From Coniferiporia sulphurascens (lineage: Eukaryota > Basidiomycota > Agaricomycetes > Hymenochaetales > Hymenochaetaceae), in assembly GCA_002794785.1 (NCBI GenBank), contig NBBA01000007.1, positions 1,550,001 through 1,614,000 on the forward strand: a stretch of DNA of 64,000 bases, written 5' to 3'. The position numbers were made by a program, and so were the translations under genes. Within the stretch, counting starts at the first letter, position 1. Every line of letters starts with the position of its first letter. The notes under the pieces were generated by a model. That model saw nothing but the letters and a program-made list of their open reading frames with translations, did no database searches and had not been told where the DNA came from. Below, piece after piece: positions 44,951 to 56,175 of this stretch.

Positions 44951-46324
44951 GGCCACATGCATGCTGCAGCTGCCTTCCCAACGTCATCGACAACATCCTC
45001 AGCAAGCTCACACACATTCACCCTATCTTTGTTGGTCAATAGTTTCTCCCCGTGACAGCCCTCAAAATTTCTCCTCTGCATCAGTGGCACCTTGCAGTGG
45101 AAACACTAGTACTTGCTTAGTTCTTACCTTCATCTGCCGCATCAAATCCTTTTGACAATCCTGTTTCGGGTCAACATTACCTTAGGCCGGAAGACAGGAT
45201 GGAGGTCGAATTGACAGAACAGTTGTCGTCGACCGAAATTGCTGTGTACTTCTCATCCAGTACATGGCGCGACTCGGCATGACCGTGGATCGGTGGACGT
45301 CCTTCGTCAGCGACGTCTCTGATTACTCTCGGAACTTGACCAGGACACGCTCGCGAACACGCAGTCAGGAGATTTTCCAATGCACCAGTCTGCTGATGGG
45401 CTTGAGAGCAACGTTGGATGGTGTACCAGGCATGAGCTTGGCCACGGTGGAGGGGCTAATGAGGAATCAAGCGGGAATAGGCCCCCTCAGACTAACAGAT
45501 GCTCCATGCATCGCACAAAATCTGGAAATCCCGGACAGGACCTGCTGCAGCTGCTTTCTTCGAGCAACAAACGTCTGTCGGCACTGTCCACTAGTGAGCC
45601 ATCCCATCGGGAACGTCAGACCTTAAACCAGACTGGAACAGCGATTCAAATATGTTGCCACCAAACTGTCTACACCCGTGAGCTGGCCCCTCCGCCTTCC
45701 CAAGTTCCCACCTGCCCCGCACCAGCTGCGCATCGCTGACAGCCATGACGCCTGCGTGCTCTCCGGTGGCCCCGAAGTTGCCCAACCCTGCCCGCTCAAC
45801 TGTGGTCTCGAGATGTCGGAGAACGCTGTAAAGGCAATCCTCAGCACACTGAGCGAGCGGAAAGGTCAGCATACGTCGTCTAGTCTACTCTGCCTTGATA
45901 CCAGCTTTTTTACAATCTGCAAACCTTTCCCCCCTCCTTCTCTTGACTACAGAACCTGCGAAGACTTCGTTCACCTACTCCATACCTTAACAATAAACTT
46001 TACGGAGCTGGGGCGCTACATGCGGCCTGCGCGCAGCCTATGCTCGGGCCGCTTTTGCGCGTACCGTTTCGTCTTTCGCCTCGGCCCACCCACCTTCTGG
46101 TTCCCCGACGCTCAGTGGGAGCTCACCTCGCAGTGACGGGTTCAGGGATATCCCGAACTTGGCCGCACTACCCGCACCGATGGGCGCACCCACCGAAACG
46201 ACCGGGACTTCACCGCAGCTGTCAGGCCCTGGCGCGCACATCCATCGTCTGCGTCACGCTATTCGCGTGTGCTTCCCGCTAATGGTCAGCACTCGAACGT
46301 CTTCAGTGGGACGTCCTCTAGCCA

Positions 46325-46810
46325 TTATCGCCAGAACTCTGCGCACACGAGCGCATTCCACTCCCTGCCACTTCCCCCACCGCCCACAGCCTCTGGGCTC
46401 TCTGCAGTTGGAAGCAGCTTGCACACCGGCGCAAGCGCAACTATTCCTGCAAAGAGGGCGCACAACACCGGCACCGCCCACGTACCAATATCGACCGCTT
46501 GGCGCGCGTCGAACTTCATGACGTCGTACCGCCGACCGTGGCGGTTACGCGACACGAGACGGAACTCCTGGTAGCCCAACTCCGGCTTTGACTTTGCAGT
46601 GGGGTTCTGCGTTTGCGCCGTAACGGCTTGCATCAGCGGTGGCGTAGATGCGACAGAGAGTGAGGGCTTGATGTCCGGCGATGACGACTTCTTCACAGTG
46701 CGCGCGGGCGGCGTCAACGATGGTCCTGCGCCAGGTGCTGATTTCAGCCTGACTGTAGGCGACGGACGCACCGGAATCGCTGTTCTTGTCCCAGAAAGCG
46801 GCAAAGGCAT
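46325..46810 (-). pseudogene. Open frame with a possible TFIIF-alpha (RAP74) N-terminal fragment
   Basis: A proline/serine-rich leader ends in KSKPELGYQEFRLVS, followed by RRYDVMKFDARQAVDIGTW and then PV. The string YDVMKFDxRxxVDxxxWxxPV resembles the N-terminal domain of fungal TFIIF large subunits as I remember them. The match stops after PV and the downstream frame looks non-coding, so at best a captured fragment. Plus-strand frames overlap it. The call rests on one short block. Confidence 0.35.
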
Positions 46811-47275
46811 GTTTGCAGCCGCTGCAGTGCCGTTCGCAGCTTGGAAAGTACAATTCTCGACTGGTAAGTTTGCACTGTCTTGAGAAGAACTGGATCTGTC
46901 GAACGGTGTTCGTTTGTTAGGTCATCCTCCACCTGTAGGTCTGCGTTGCAAACCGCCAACTGTTTCACCATGCCAGATGCCTGTGGTCGCGACACCTGTT
47001 ACCGGCGCACCTTCTTTGTCCACTATGCACGGCAGTACTGTCAATCCAGCTACAAAGAAGGTGGGTTCAATGTACTCGCATTCTAGTCATGGTTCACACG
47101 GGAACGGTGTCACGACCGGTGTGAATGGGGGTACGTCCAATGGAAAGGCGTAGGTGCCTGCTACGCAACTTGTTATCATTCACGCAAGTAGTACTTGCGT
47201 GAACATGGAAGTCGCTGCAGGTGAAAACTGCACGTGATTGTGGGAATAAAAGGACCTGTGATTCGCAGGTTCATC

Positions 47276-47315
47276 GTGGGAATAAAAGGACCTGTGAATC
47301 ACAGGTGGGTCGTGA
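47276..47315 (-). repeat. Inner inverted repeat, right arm (40 bp)
   Basis: Inverse of 44911-44950. A direct partial copy (gtgggaataaaaggacctgtg) precedes it at about 47240-47275. Confidence 0.75.
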
Positions 47316-47758
47316 GAATATTTTAACATACCTGGCTGTGGAAACTTATTTGGTATGTTTCGTCATTACTGTCGTCATCATAACTGTCATGGCTGTAGCT
47401 GATTAGCTTTTAATACCATTCTGCCTCTTGTGGCCTCCCACGTCTCCCTCTTTCTTCTCCCCACTCCCGAGGTGCGTGTGTTGCACTGCCTGACCCAATA
47501 AACTCACCTATGACACAGTCCAGGTGCAGGATGGCAGGTTACTTGTGCTGGAGGTGTACTGTTGTGAGTATTGCTCATTTGAATCTGACATCTACTCTGT
47601 TGGTGTCATCTTCTATTCCAGTTAATATACACATACTGGAGCTTCTAAAAATGGTCTCAGATGAGACAGATCCATGGTTACTATTTCTGTGCGTCCGTAT
47701 TTCCACACTAGATTAACCTGAGTCGCGAACAATGAGCCTTTAGCAAGGCTTTACTTCT

Positions 47759-49026
47759 GAAGCGGTTAGCGGGTTAGCGCGAAGGGAAGAAGCCGTCGAG
47801 GCAGCAATACTTTCTATCAAAGGCTATCCTCGGAACTCGTTGGCATGGCTGCTCCTCGCTAGTCGTATGGGCAATCGGGATGAATTGAGTGATCCCCCCC
47901 CCTTCCCTTGACGTTGTTCTAGTCTTACCGACATGAAGGCACTACAAGCTTGGTGCCATCATCCCCCTCATAGATGTCCCATCAGATTGTCCGCTCATTG
48001 AGTTCTTCACGGCGAAAGTCATCGTCAACTTGCATGCTCCAGTTGAAGAAGATCTCATCGTGTGTGAATATTTCCTTGAGGCCAACTTCTTTCCGAAGAG
48101 TGCATGGCTCATGGGCCTGCGGGCGGTCAATCCATACCACTTGCACGGTATATTCGCTCATATTACTCGCTTGTATATGCATTGAAACTCACGCCCCGCC
48201 CCGGTCCCAGACATCCATCGCTCCGAGGCTCAGTTCGACGCGATAACGAAGATCGACCCGATGCGCTCGACGACATCGACGTCCCCTCAAATATCCTGTA
48301 CGTCGCAGAGAATCGTGTGAAGCCCTCTGAGCTTGCGCATTATCACCTGAGCATCGACAAGGACCGGCCCGAGGTGTGTTGCATGTTCGGAAACCACTAC
48401 TTGCTGCGCAGGGAGCCCAAAAGTGCCTCTAGTACTTCCGCCGCGCAACAGAGCTAGACCGGTCTTACCTTCCCGCGTGAACGCTTATGGGCCATGAGTA
48501 CGTGGAGATCAAGAACTCACAAGCGGCGATCGAGTCGTATCGAAGGGCGACTGGTGCTATTGAACCTCCGGAATACACGGCCCCTGACGTTTTTTCTCTC
48601 AGACGTCAACCGAAAGGTTTACAGGGCGTGGTACGGCCTCGGTCAGGCTTACAAGCTTCTTAATATGTATCAATAATCCTTGCATTACTATCAGCGAGCA
48701 ACTGCTTTACGGTATCTCAATTTCCTTCATATCAAAACTCCTCTAATCAAGTTGATAAAGACCGTACAATGTTTGCATCTGGCAAGCACAGGGGATGTGC
48801 TACAAGGAAATGGGACGGTACGTACACTCCTGAGCATCATTGTTCTTACAGCACCTGAGGTGCGGAGGTTCCGTCACACTTTTTTTTCTTGAAGACTCGG
48901 GGAAGCTATCGAGTTCCCCAAGTGCGCACGCCTCGGTGCGGACCCTAACGACACAGCCTTAGGCATGCGGCTTGCCAAGATTTTCGATGAGATCGAGGAC
49001 TACCGTTCTGCAGCAGGCTACCACCA
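47759..49026 (+). pseudogene. CDC23/APC8 (anaphase-promoting complex TPR subunit) pseudogene
   Basis: Pieces in the native order: RREEAVEAAILSIKGYPRNS (47790), LIEFFTAKVIVNLHAPVEED to GLRAVNPYHLH (to 48147), DDIDVPSNILYVAENRVKPS then AHYHLSIDKDRPEVCCMFGN, FRRATELDRSYLPA, LMGHEYVEIKNSQAAIESYR, YRAWYGLGQAYKLLNM, HYYQRATALR, and DPNDTALGMRLAKIFDEIED. These are the TPR array of CDC23/APC8. Breaks: in-frame TAG and TGA around the FRRATELDRSYLPA block, TAA after NMYQ, and frameshifts near 47890 and 48420. Introns are still present (for example GTACGTAC at 48820), so it was copied from genomic DNA rather than from mRNA. It lies in the Pack-type element. Confidence 0.8.
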
Positions 49027-49034
49027 GCACATAA

Positions 49035-50040
49035 TCAAAACTTCACTATGTGCATTCCCCACGCACCCTCTTCTCCTCTTCCTCTTCCACCCCATTGTAC
49101 TAGCACCCGTGCACTCAAACTGATTGCTCCACTGCAGACGAAAACAAGCCAACGTTCCAGTTCCTTGCAACAGGGGTCATGTGTCAAGCCCAGCCATAAG
49201 CTCATGTCGCACCCCGCGAACCCGCGCTTGTGGCGTAGTCGGGTGAGCAGGGTAGTATCCTGCGTGGCGATTGGCCTCGTCGACGCGGTGCTCTCTGCTT
49301 GCTTAGACCGCGCCACGGGCCGGGAAGGTGGCTCCCGGAGGAAGGAGTGGCCCAGCCTCAGTAAGCCACTCGTGACAAACAAGAAGGCTAACATATCCGC
49401 CACAGTTGCAACCCTTTTGAACGTGAGGGAGGTGCAGGCAGTGGAGAGGGTAGAGGTGGTTGAATGCCACGCAGGCATGGCATTCTCTGCCTTTGCCTGC
49501 TCCATTGTCCCTGTCGAGGAGTACGTGCCTACGGTCGTCCAGGAGCCGGTCTCGCCAGCGTCTCGGATTCCGCCTCGCCTGCAGATCGATACGCTCCCCG
49601 AGTCGCAGCCCGAGTTAATCCCCTCCGACGTCTGCCCCGACACTCGACCCGCCATGCGCCCGAACACCCGACGCGCTGCAACGTACCCCATGGCGATGTC
49701 AGTGGTCAAGTCCAAGCGCGCCAGGCTGAACCTCCTACACATCTCGACCACGCTCCCTGTCTGTCGGCTGTCAATGTTGTCGCCCTCGTCATCATCCGCC
49801 TCCAATGTATCGCTTGCCCTCACGCGGGCACTTGAGGAGGCAACACAGGGTTTGACACCACGAGCATGGGACGTCGTCCAGACTGTCCCGTCGCTCGCGG
49901 TGTCTAGGTCGACGCTGGCCCCGACGACCTGCCCTGTGACGCCGATTCGTGCGTCCTCATGCGGCCCAAGCGAAGGTAAAGTGTCTGACGGTGGTTTCGG
50001 GCTGGACCTGGAGGACATCAACGCGTGCGTGCAGGTTTAG
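49035..50040. other. GC-rich segment open on both strands, coding strand undecided
   Basis: A 330-codon frame (plus, 49048-50040) and a 328-codon frame (minus, 49035-50021) overlap almost completely. Neither shows a domain I recognise, and high GC with few stops can produce this by chance. It lies between the two CDC23 fragments and may be another captured exon. Confidence 0.3.
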
Positions 50041-50083
50041 GATCATGGATGGTGGCGGAGAGGGGAGGAGACAAGAAGTACTG

Positions 50084-50189
50084 GACCATCTGCTCATCGA
50101 GTTTTTCAAGATGAAAGTCATCGTCGACTTGCATGCTCTAGTTGAAGATCTCATTGTGTGTGGATATCTCCTTGGGGCCAACTTCTTTT
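50084..50189 (+). pseudogene. Second, short CDC23/APC8 exon fragment
   Basis: LLIEFFKMKVIVDLHALVED to LLGANFF repeats the 47990-48100 exon of the larger pseudogene with several substitutions. Two fragments of the same exon in one element imply two captures or an internal duplication. Confidence 0.75.
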
Positions 50190-50616
50190 TCTCCCCCTCC
50201 CCATCTGCCCCATTGTACTAGAATGCAGGTGCTAGTACAAGGTTTATATAATTATAAATTGCTTGTACTAGCTTAGTGTGAAATATATTATGTTACATTT
50301 ATTGAATGCTGATTAGAAGGATGACAATATCAAGGGCGAAATACGAGGAAGTAAAATACTGGTTAAGCTTTATAATGTCTTGCTAACAATAAAATCCTAG
50401 TGGCGAATAAAATTTCTGGTGGCGAATAAAATCCCGGTGGCTAATAAAATCCCCACAATCAAGATACAATCTCCTGCCAGATTTCTGGGGCCCACAATCC
50501 TGGTGTATGATTATAATGCAATTTTCATGAATAGATTACACAACAGTACAATTCTATGGTATTTTTACATTATCTCAGATTTTGGGGTATATATCACAAT
50601 GTGGGCCATTATATTG

Positions 50617-50633
50617 CCTGTGACCTTTTGCTG
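50617..50633 (-). repeat. Right terminal inverted repeat
   Basis: CCTGTGACCTTTTGCTG, the exact inverse of 44538-44554, directly followed by the resumed GRE2-promoter homology. Confidence 0.88.
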
Positions 50634-51047
50634 ATGGAAGCCGGATCCGCTGAGTCAATTTCCGCTATCTCGCTGCTAAGTCGTGCGTCGCGGGAATACA
50701 GTGGCGCCAAATATCTGTGGCTGTGATAACATACGTGCCCCATTTCGGTCTCGATAGACGTTAATAACAACTCACCGAGTGCTACGCACTCATTTGAATG
50801 AGGTAAGCGTTTCCGATCTTGCTTTGAAGCTGATAAATATATTCCCACGAACTTGAAGCTTATCGACCTCGAGCGGAAAAGTACATCTTAGGCCAAGGCA
50901 ACTTTCCAGATGACATTCGCCACACCATATAAAGGGAGCTAGTCATGCTGTATATCTACATCTGCAGCTTCCATTAGTAACACTCACAATATGGAAAGGC
51001 ACCATGCCCGCCATCTCCGATCCTGCGAAAATTCTTGTCTCCGGCTG
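50634..51047 (+). repeat. Second copy of the GRE2 promoter, right half plus 14 codons
   Basis: Resumes the homology broken at 44537: gaagccggatccgctgagtc, tggctgtgataac, ccccatttcggtctc, a TATA box near 50928 and an ATG at 51004. Fourteen codons (PAISDPAKILVSG) then diverge at about 51045, where a TGA follows. It is a truncated gene start, not a working gene. Confidence 0.8.
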
Positions 51048-51710
51048 AGGCTGCCTCCGCATGTACCCTACTTTTCTCACTGCAGGATCTATGATGTTAT
51101 CCTCGACATGTTCCTGGTTTTTGGCCGTTGGGGAAAGCGGTAGCGTGACCGAGGGGAGGCCATCATAGTGATGATAAAACTTGAAGGAAGTGACGGACGT
51201 TGAACGGTTGCCGATGCCCTTTATTCCAGGCAGCATCAAACCATACATAAAAAATCGGAATCTTTGGCTTTGCGCGACTGTCGGTGATGGTGGTACAAGT
51301 CGAGTGGCTTCCCACACAATTGTCTAATGTACAACACATTCCAAGTGACCCGAGTCCCGAATCCCGATCCGTGAGTGTATCTGTCTAAGTTCTGGTCATA
51401 GTTAACTTAGGTGTCTTTTTGTTCTCAACAGTTCTGCTAGCATCATTTTCTGCAAAAATACATAGTTCATTGCACAGAAACTCCATCCAGCTTCTTTGAA
51501 ATGTGGGCCACTTCAAGTTGGCCCACTGCTGTCTTGCCTTCCTCACAGAAACGCAGCCCTACTGCGCCGTTCTTCCCGTCCTTAAGATTATGGGGAATAT
51601 CTTTGGAAATCATTCTATTCGCCTCCGCATCTCATATGCTTCTTAGCCGAGTTGTCTTCGTTTCGTTGGTATTTTACGTGCAAAGTACCGCAAGACAACA
51701 CGTGCCGGCC
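51048..51710. other. Region between the truncated GRE2 copy and a zinc-finger relic
   Basis: No exon chain supported. Upstream exons of the decayed zinc-finger copy may lie here. Confidence 0.35.
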
Positions 51711-51853
51711 CGAATTTATTGTCCGCTCGAAGATTGCGCAATGGAGACTAGAAGCAGATGCGCAGAATCCAGGCATCACACTTTGGACAATTGCCAATCC
51801 CATTGTTTGCTTTCCCTGCGTGCGCAAACGCTCAAGGGTGGTTTCCTGAGTGA
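51711..51853 (+). pseudogene. Decayed zinc-finger copy C of the CPxxDC family
   Basis: RIYCPLEDC then 13 residues, H, 4 residues and C (the family spacing), continuing to LLSLRAQTLKGGF, closely like SLREQTLSGG of copy D at 57.5 kb. The second finger (W-x2-H-L-x3-H) is absent and downstream sequence loses the family, so this is a fragment. Confidence 0.65.
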
Positions 51854-53239
51854 AGACAGGTGTAGATGCATGGGTATTACACAACACCCGCTCGGTGGAC
51901 AGGCCACCTGTACGAGGAATACTGTAAATGTCGGTTGGAGTAGTGCATTTTGTGTTTGATATTGCCCTCTTTTCTGAGTCATTATTTCACTATGCCCTGT
52001 TTCTGTTAAGTCCTCCGATTAAGAAAAGCATTTTCTGCATCTTGCAGTCATCTTGCCCAAGAAAATACAGTATTGCTTGTACAGAACCTCCTCTTACTTG
52101 GGCTGCAGAAAATGTAAGCATGAGATTATTGCTCCTGACCATGATATAAACTATAAGTATTCGCTGACAATTTATGGAATGGCCTGTTACATACCGTTCA
52201 CTTTCAAGTACTCTTGGTCTTCTGAGACCGGCCCTAAGATATAGAGTTTTCGCACATAAATCCGCCCAGCGCTCTTTTTCGGCTCATCGGAGACTGAGCT
52301 CGATCGCACCACAGCTTCGGCTTTGGGCCCTTATTAGCTTCCCGGACATGATGAAAATTCTTTTATGGTGCAACGGAACGCGGTTTGTTTTATCCCCGAA
52401 AGAAATGTAAGTGGCAATAAAGTTAGGAAATGTATTTTTCTCATCACTTTCAAATGACGAAAGCAGCACAAAGGCAAGGGAAGCTCAAGACGGTGGCTGA
52501 TACTTTTTAAGGCTAGCTGCAAAGGCGGAGGCACTGGGCACCGGCAGATGGCGGAGATGTGATGTATGCGATTAGTAACCAGATGGTCAGCAAGTAAGCG
52601 GGTGATCAGCTCGTGGTGTATAGATTTTTTAAGTATTCCAGACCATAAACTGTACAGTCGGGTGCATACAGTTTGCGCCCGAGGAATCCAAGCACCTCAA
52701 TCCTTTTGACAAGGGCTGAGGTGAGCACTTCCATTCCTCTTTCATAGGCGCCCGTATATTAACAGTGACCTTGATACAGACATGAGGCGCGATCAGTCAT
52801 CATAAAACTTTTTAAACATGATAGGAGGAAAGATGAATAATAAGAAGAGATGGGGGAATTGTGTTGACCAGTGATGATGAAGAGGAAGTTAGTCAGCGCA
52901 ATAAGGGGGTAAAATAAGGAAAAATGTAACAGCGAAGTGGTGATCTGCAACTTGCTCGTGAACGGGAAAAGAGAAGCCGGACACCTTCGAAAAATGGGTC
53001 ACAACCGCATCAAATATTGAATGGGATATTAAGATTCACACTTGCCCGAAGGCCTAACTCAATAGTCCATCAACTCAGAACCGTCCCAGCACCACTACAA
53101 CGACCACACACACCAATCTATGCCATTAGGTACAGACGATAGAGGGGCTTGAGGGCGAAGCAGTTGATAGTAGGCATCGAAAGGGACTGGCAAGATTCCG
53201 GCGAAAAGGCGGCTATGAGTGGTAATAGTAAAAAAGCTC
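51854..53239. other. About 1.4 kb without a supported gene
   Basis: Contains a hairpin related to that at 42158 (cacctcaatcc...ctgaggtg, about 52690-52725) and AT-rich spacer. Short frames only. Confidence 0.45.
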
Positions 53240-54000
53240 CACAACGCTGTTGAAGCGCAACGGCGGAGATCGATTGAACTCGAGAGGGAGTCGGAGGATA
53301 TGAAGGTTATCATGGACAGGATTAACAAGAGGTGAAACTCCCTTACCATCTGTGGAACGAACGCGTTCACCGAACGCCGCTGTGAACGGTCTTCTTAACC
53401 AAAGTCTGGGCTTGGCTATGCTCAGCCCGATGCAGAAGAGTGTAAAGACGTTTATCGAGGTCTATGCGGTATATGGCAAGGTGCAAGGCGAGCTTATCAC
53501 GAAGACGCTTGAAATTGATAGGCTCGATAGGACTCTTACTGATGTCTTGGCTGAACTCGATAAAAGGGTATGTGGCCACTGGTAAGCTGTTGTGTCTGAT
53601 TCTAATCTTGTGTGCTCCAGACACCCGCTCTCATTCGACAGAAGATCGAGATTGAACGTATCCAAGAGGAATCTGGACAGCTCGCAACTCAACTTACGTA
53701 AGCATTGGCTGAGCGTGATGGTTTCTTGCCTCAAATGCAGGAAACCGACTAGAAGCACTCTAAAATCAAAAAGGAGAACCGGTTAATGCAGCAGCAGCTG
53801 AACGATCCCGGTCGACAACTGAAGACCCTCTTGAAACAGCTCAGTTGTTTGCACGATCCAACCCTCCCGACGGATGAAGATATGGAAGGCATACCGTCTG
53901 CAGATCGTTGTCGTCATTACGAACAACCTTGTCCTCTATCGTTCTATTCCGCAGTTACAAGAGCAGAGCCAGAAGCTTTTTAAGGATCATTCATGACTTG
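53240..54000 (+). pseudogene. MLP1/TPR nuclear-basket nucleoporin pseudogene fragment
   Basis: Coiled-coil pieces in native order: RSIELERESEDMKVIMDRIN, LSPMQKSVKTFIEVYAVYGK, LEIDRLDRTLTDVLAELDKR, an intron, then TPALIRQKIEIERIQEESGQ, QQQLNDPGRQLKTLL, and ITNNLVLYRSIPQLQEQSQK. The last block is a hallmark of fungal Mlp1/TPR proteins. Frame changes occur at about 53330, 53700 and 53900, and a TGA follows the last block. A GT..AG intron (about 53570-53623) is retained, so it is a genomic fragment. A full MLP1 protein is near 1,900 aa; only about 230 residues are represented. Confidence 0.68.
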
Positions 54001-56131
54001 GGCGCCAGATAAAGACAGGGGTGATTTGCTTTCCTTTTCCCTTTGGGAGGGGATATCGGAGGGGATATCGGAGGTGAAGAAATAAGCGAGAGGGATAAAG
54101 CCTTCGAATGATTCAAGACTGCGTGCTAATAGTACGTGACAAGTGATTTTGTTACTAACCTCTACTGCACTTCCTAATGAATTTGTAGTCCCTCCGTGAC
54201 CTCGGTCACACAACACGAAAAACTTTGCGTAGTGCGAAGCGTATGCCAACTCAGACGCAGCTGGCGGACCACTCACTTGTACTTGGCTTAAGTATATGGA
54301 ATTTTTTTTGTTACGAAGGGGGCACAAACTTTGGGGAGAGAACAATGGCGACACAAAGTCCCAGGCTTCAACGGTACAAAGTTCCCATTCAAGCTGGTTG
54401 TCACCATGGCGACGAATTAACCCGAAGCACCAGAGGGCCTTAGGTGGCTAGTGACAAACTGATTCTATGGTTCTCTCTCAGCATTATGAAAATACAACAG
54501 ACTGTCTCTCAAAATTCCGGCCTATGTATCTTTCGTTCGCTTAAGTACGCTCTTAGTTGGATCTGAGTGCACGAGGGTGGGATATCACCCCGACGCCGGT
54601 TAGGCGATGCTACCAACGCGCCAACTTCAGCAGACGCTCATTGGCCTTCTCAATTATCGTAAGTCTGCTCGCTATCGATCACCTGTCATGTCTATCTTCT
54701 GACCGTGAACCAGCAGAGCCCGCTTCTTGAATGCAGAAGACATAGAGTTATGATTTGTGTCCGAATCGCACCGAGCCGTGCCTCCTTTGCTTGCTTCTCC
54801 ATCTACACGAAATGATCGGTATCCAGTCTACGCGCACGTTCTGTATCTAGAGGAAGCAAGATAGGCGAATTATTCCAACGATGGCTCCCCTCGTTTTGCC
54901 TTCCTTCGCACTATCACAGGACAAATCCCCTCGTCAAGTGTGGCTATGTCCTCTGGAGCTACTAGTACTAGTCCGTGCTTCCCTTCCTTTTCGCCATCAT
55001 TTTCATTTTCATGCAACCAGCTCTCCGAGCCGAGAAGAGAGACAACGGTTTGTTGCATCTCGCTTCCTACATTAATAGTGAGATCGCTGGATTCAGAGAA
55101 GCAGATCTCAGAGAAAGTATGCCCCTGGCACATCATTCTAGTTGTGTCTCTAAGTAAATGGATTTTTCTAGAATCCCCTGCCGTTTGATTACTCATGTTC
55201 GGATCTTGCATTTCTTTCTGTACAGGTTACGATAGCCGAAGGTTGAGCAGCCAATTAAGGAGGATTAATAGGAAGTGATGGATCGCTTTCCTGGTTTCTG
55301 CGCCTCCAACACGTCGGTTGCACAGCCCTAGACTGTTTACATCACTTGAAAACGGACCACTTTCCAAGAACGGACATTTGCCGTGCTACCATCTGCTCTT
55401 CTCGCTATTCCATTTTCCCACACAATCTGTTCCACGGGCGAGTTGACTCCAGCCCAAGCAGCGGCTGTTCATGAACGGGATGGTCCGGCTGGACTGTGCG
55501 GACTGTGTATCAGAGTGTCAGGGGAGACCCGGATAACCACAGGAATACATCCGTTATTTTCCCCCTGTGACCTAGCTTCCCACACTGCCGTAAGCCGTGG
55601 CTCTTTATTTACCAGCGTAGCCCGTTCTGCCTCGCCGGGAGCTCGGCATGGGAGATAAGTGTATTGTCTATTAATTCCTGTGATGTGAGTTGATCTACAC
55701 AGTGCCTTTGTCCTTATTAGCAACGTTGAACTGGTTCAATTATCCGATGCTCGGTCTCGTGATGCAGTAGACATGGCCCATCAGGGGGTAACTTGCGGAC
55801 CAATTTGGGGACTTTGCGGAGTTTCAACTCTTGTTTGAATTGGTGTCTATACAGAACCTTCGTCGGAAAATCACTACTACTCTTGACCTGTGGTGTCTTC
55901 TATGAAACCAAAAAAAATCGCGCAACGCCACGTCCGTGTATTCAGTACCGATTTGTTCAGCTAGAAAAATTATGGATATCGACTCTCTGAACTAAAGCGG
56001 ACTTACGCTGTCTCTGACCGGTGCCGTCAACTATCGGGAGCATAGCCCACCACTCATAATCGAAGAATTTTTTTGCCTATGTTTCCAACTCTGGACATTA
56101 TCGCCTTCCTTTTCTTTAACAGTCTTTATCG
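54001..56131. other. About 2.1 kb without a supported gene
   Basis: Several 60-120-codon frames on both strands, none with a domain or splice chain. Includes a tRNA-like but rejected segment near 54560-54680. Confidence 0.45.
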
Positions 56132-56137
56132 TATAAA
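56132..56137 (+). promoter_or_regulatory. TATA box of zinc-finger gene D
   Basis: TATAAA 39 bp before the ATG at 56176, after a pyrimidine-rich stretch. Confidence 0.5.
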
Positions 56138-56175
56138 TTCACCAAGTTTCTCTCCCGTCTTGTTCTCATCCCAAC

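Larger units (their letters stand above)
44538..50633. mobile_element. Pack-type TIR element (6.1 kb) carrying host-gene fragments
   Basis: It starts CAGCAAAAGGTCACAGG and ends with the exact reverse complement CCTGTGACCTTTTGCTG. The match extends 3 bp outward (cat / atg), which leaves the exact border open. It lies inside a duplicated GRE2 promoter, whose halves abut both ends. Both subterminal zones (44555-44910 and 50330-50616) are AT-rich and packed with short motifs such as ggattgt, caatcc and ataatttt, a usual binding-site pattern of DNA transposons. I recognise no transposase. The interior holds CDC23/APC8 fragments and possibly a TFIIF-alpha fragment. Superfamily undetermined: no clear target duplication beyond a possible 2-bp AT. 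Confidence 0.75.

Noticed and set aside
49035..50040. Long frames on both strands as a real gene
   Set aside because: Both strands are equally open and neither gives a recognisable motif, so a coding call would be a guess.
54560..54680. tRNA-like segment on the minus strand (ttggtagc...ggcgtcgggg)
   Set aside because: No acceptor stem or B-box consensus can be formed.
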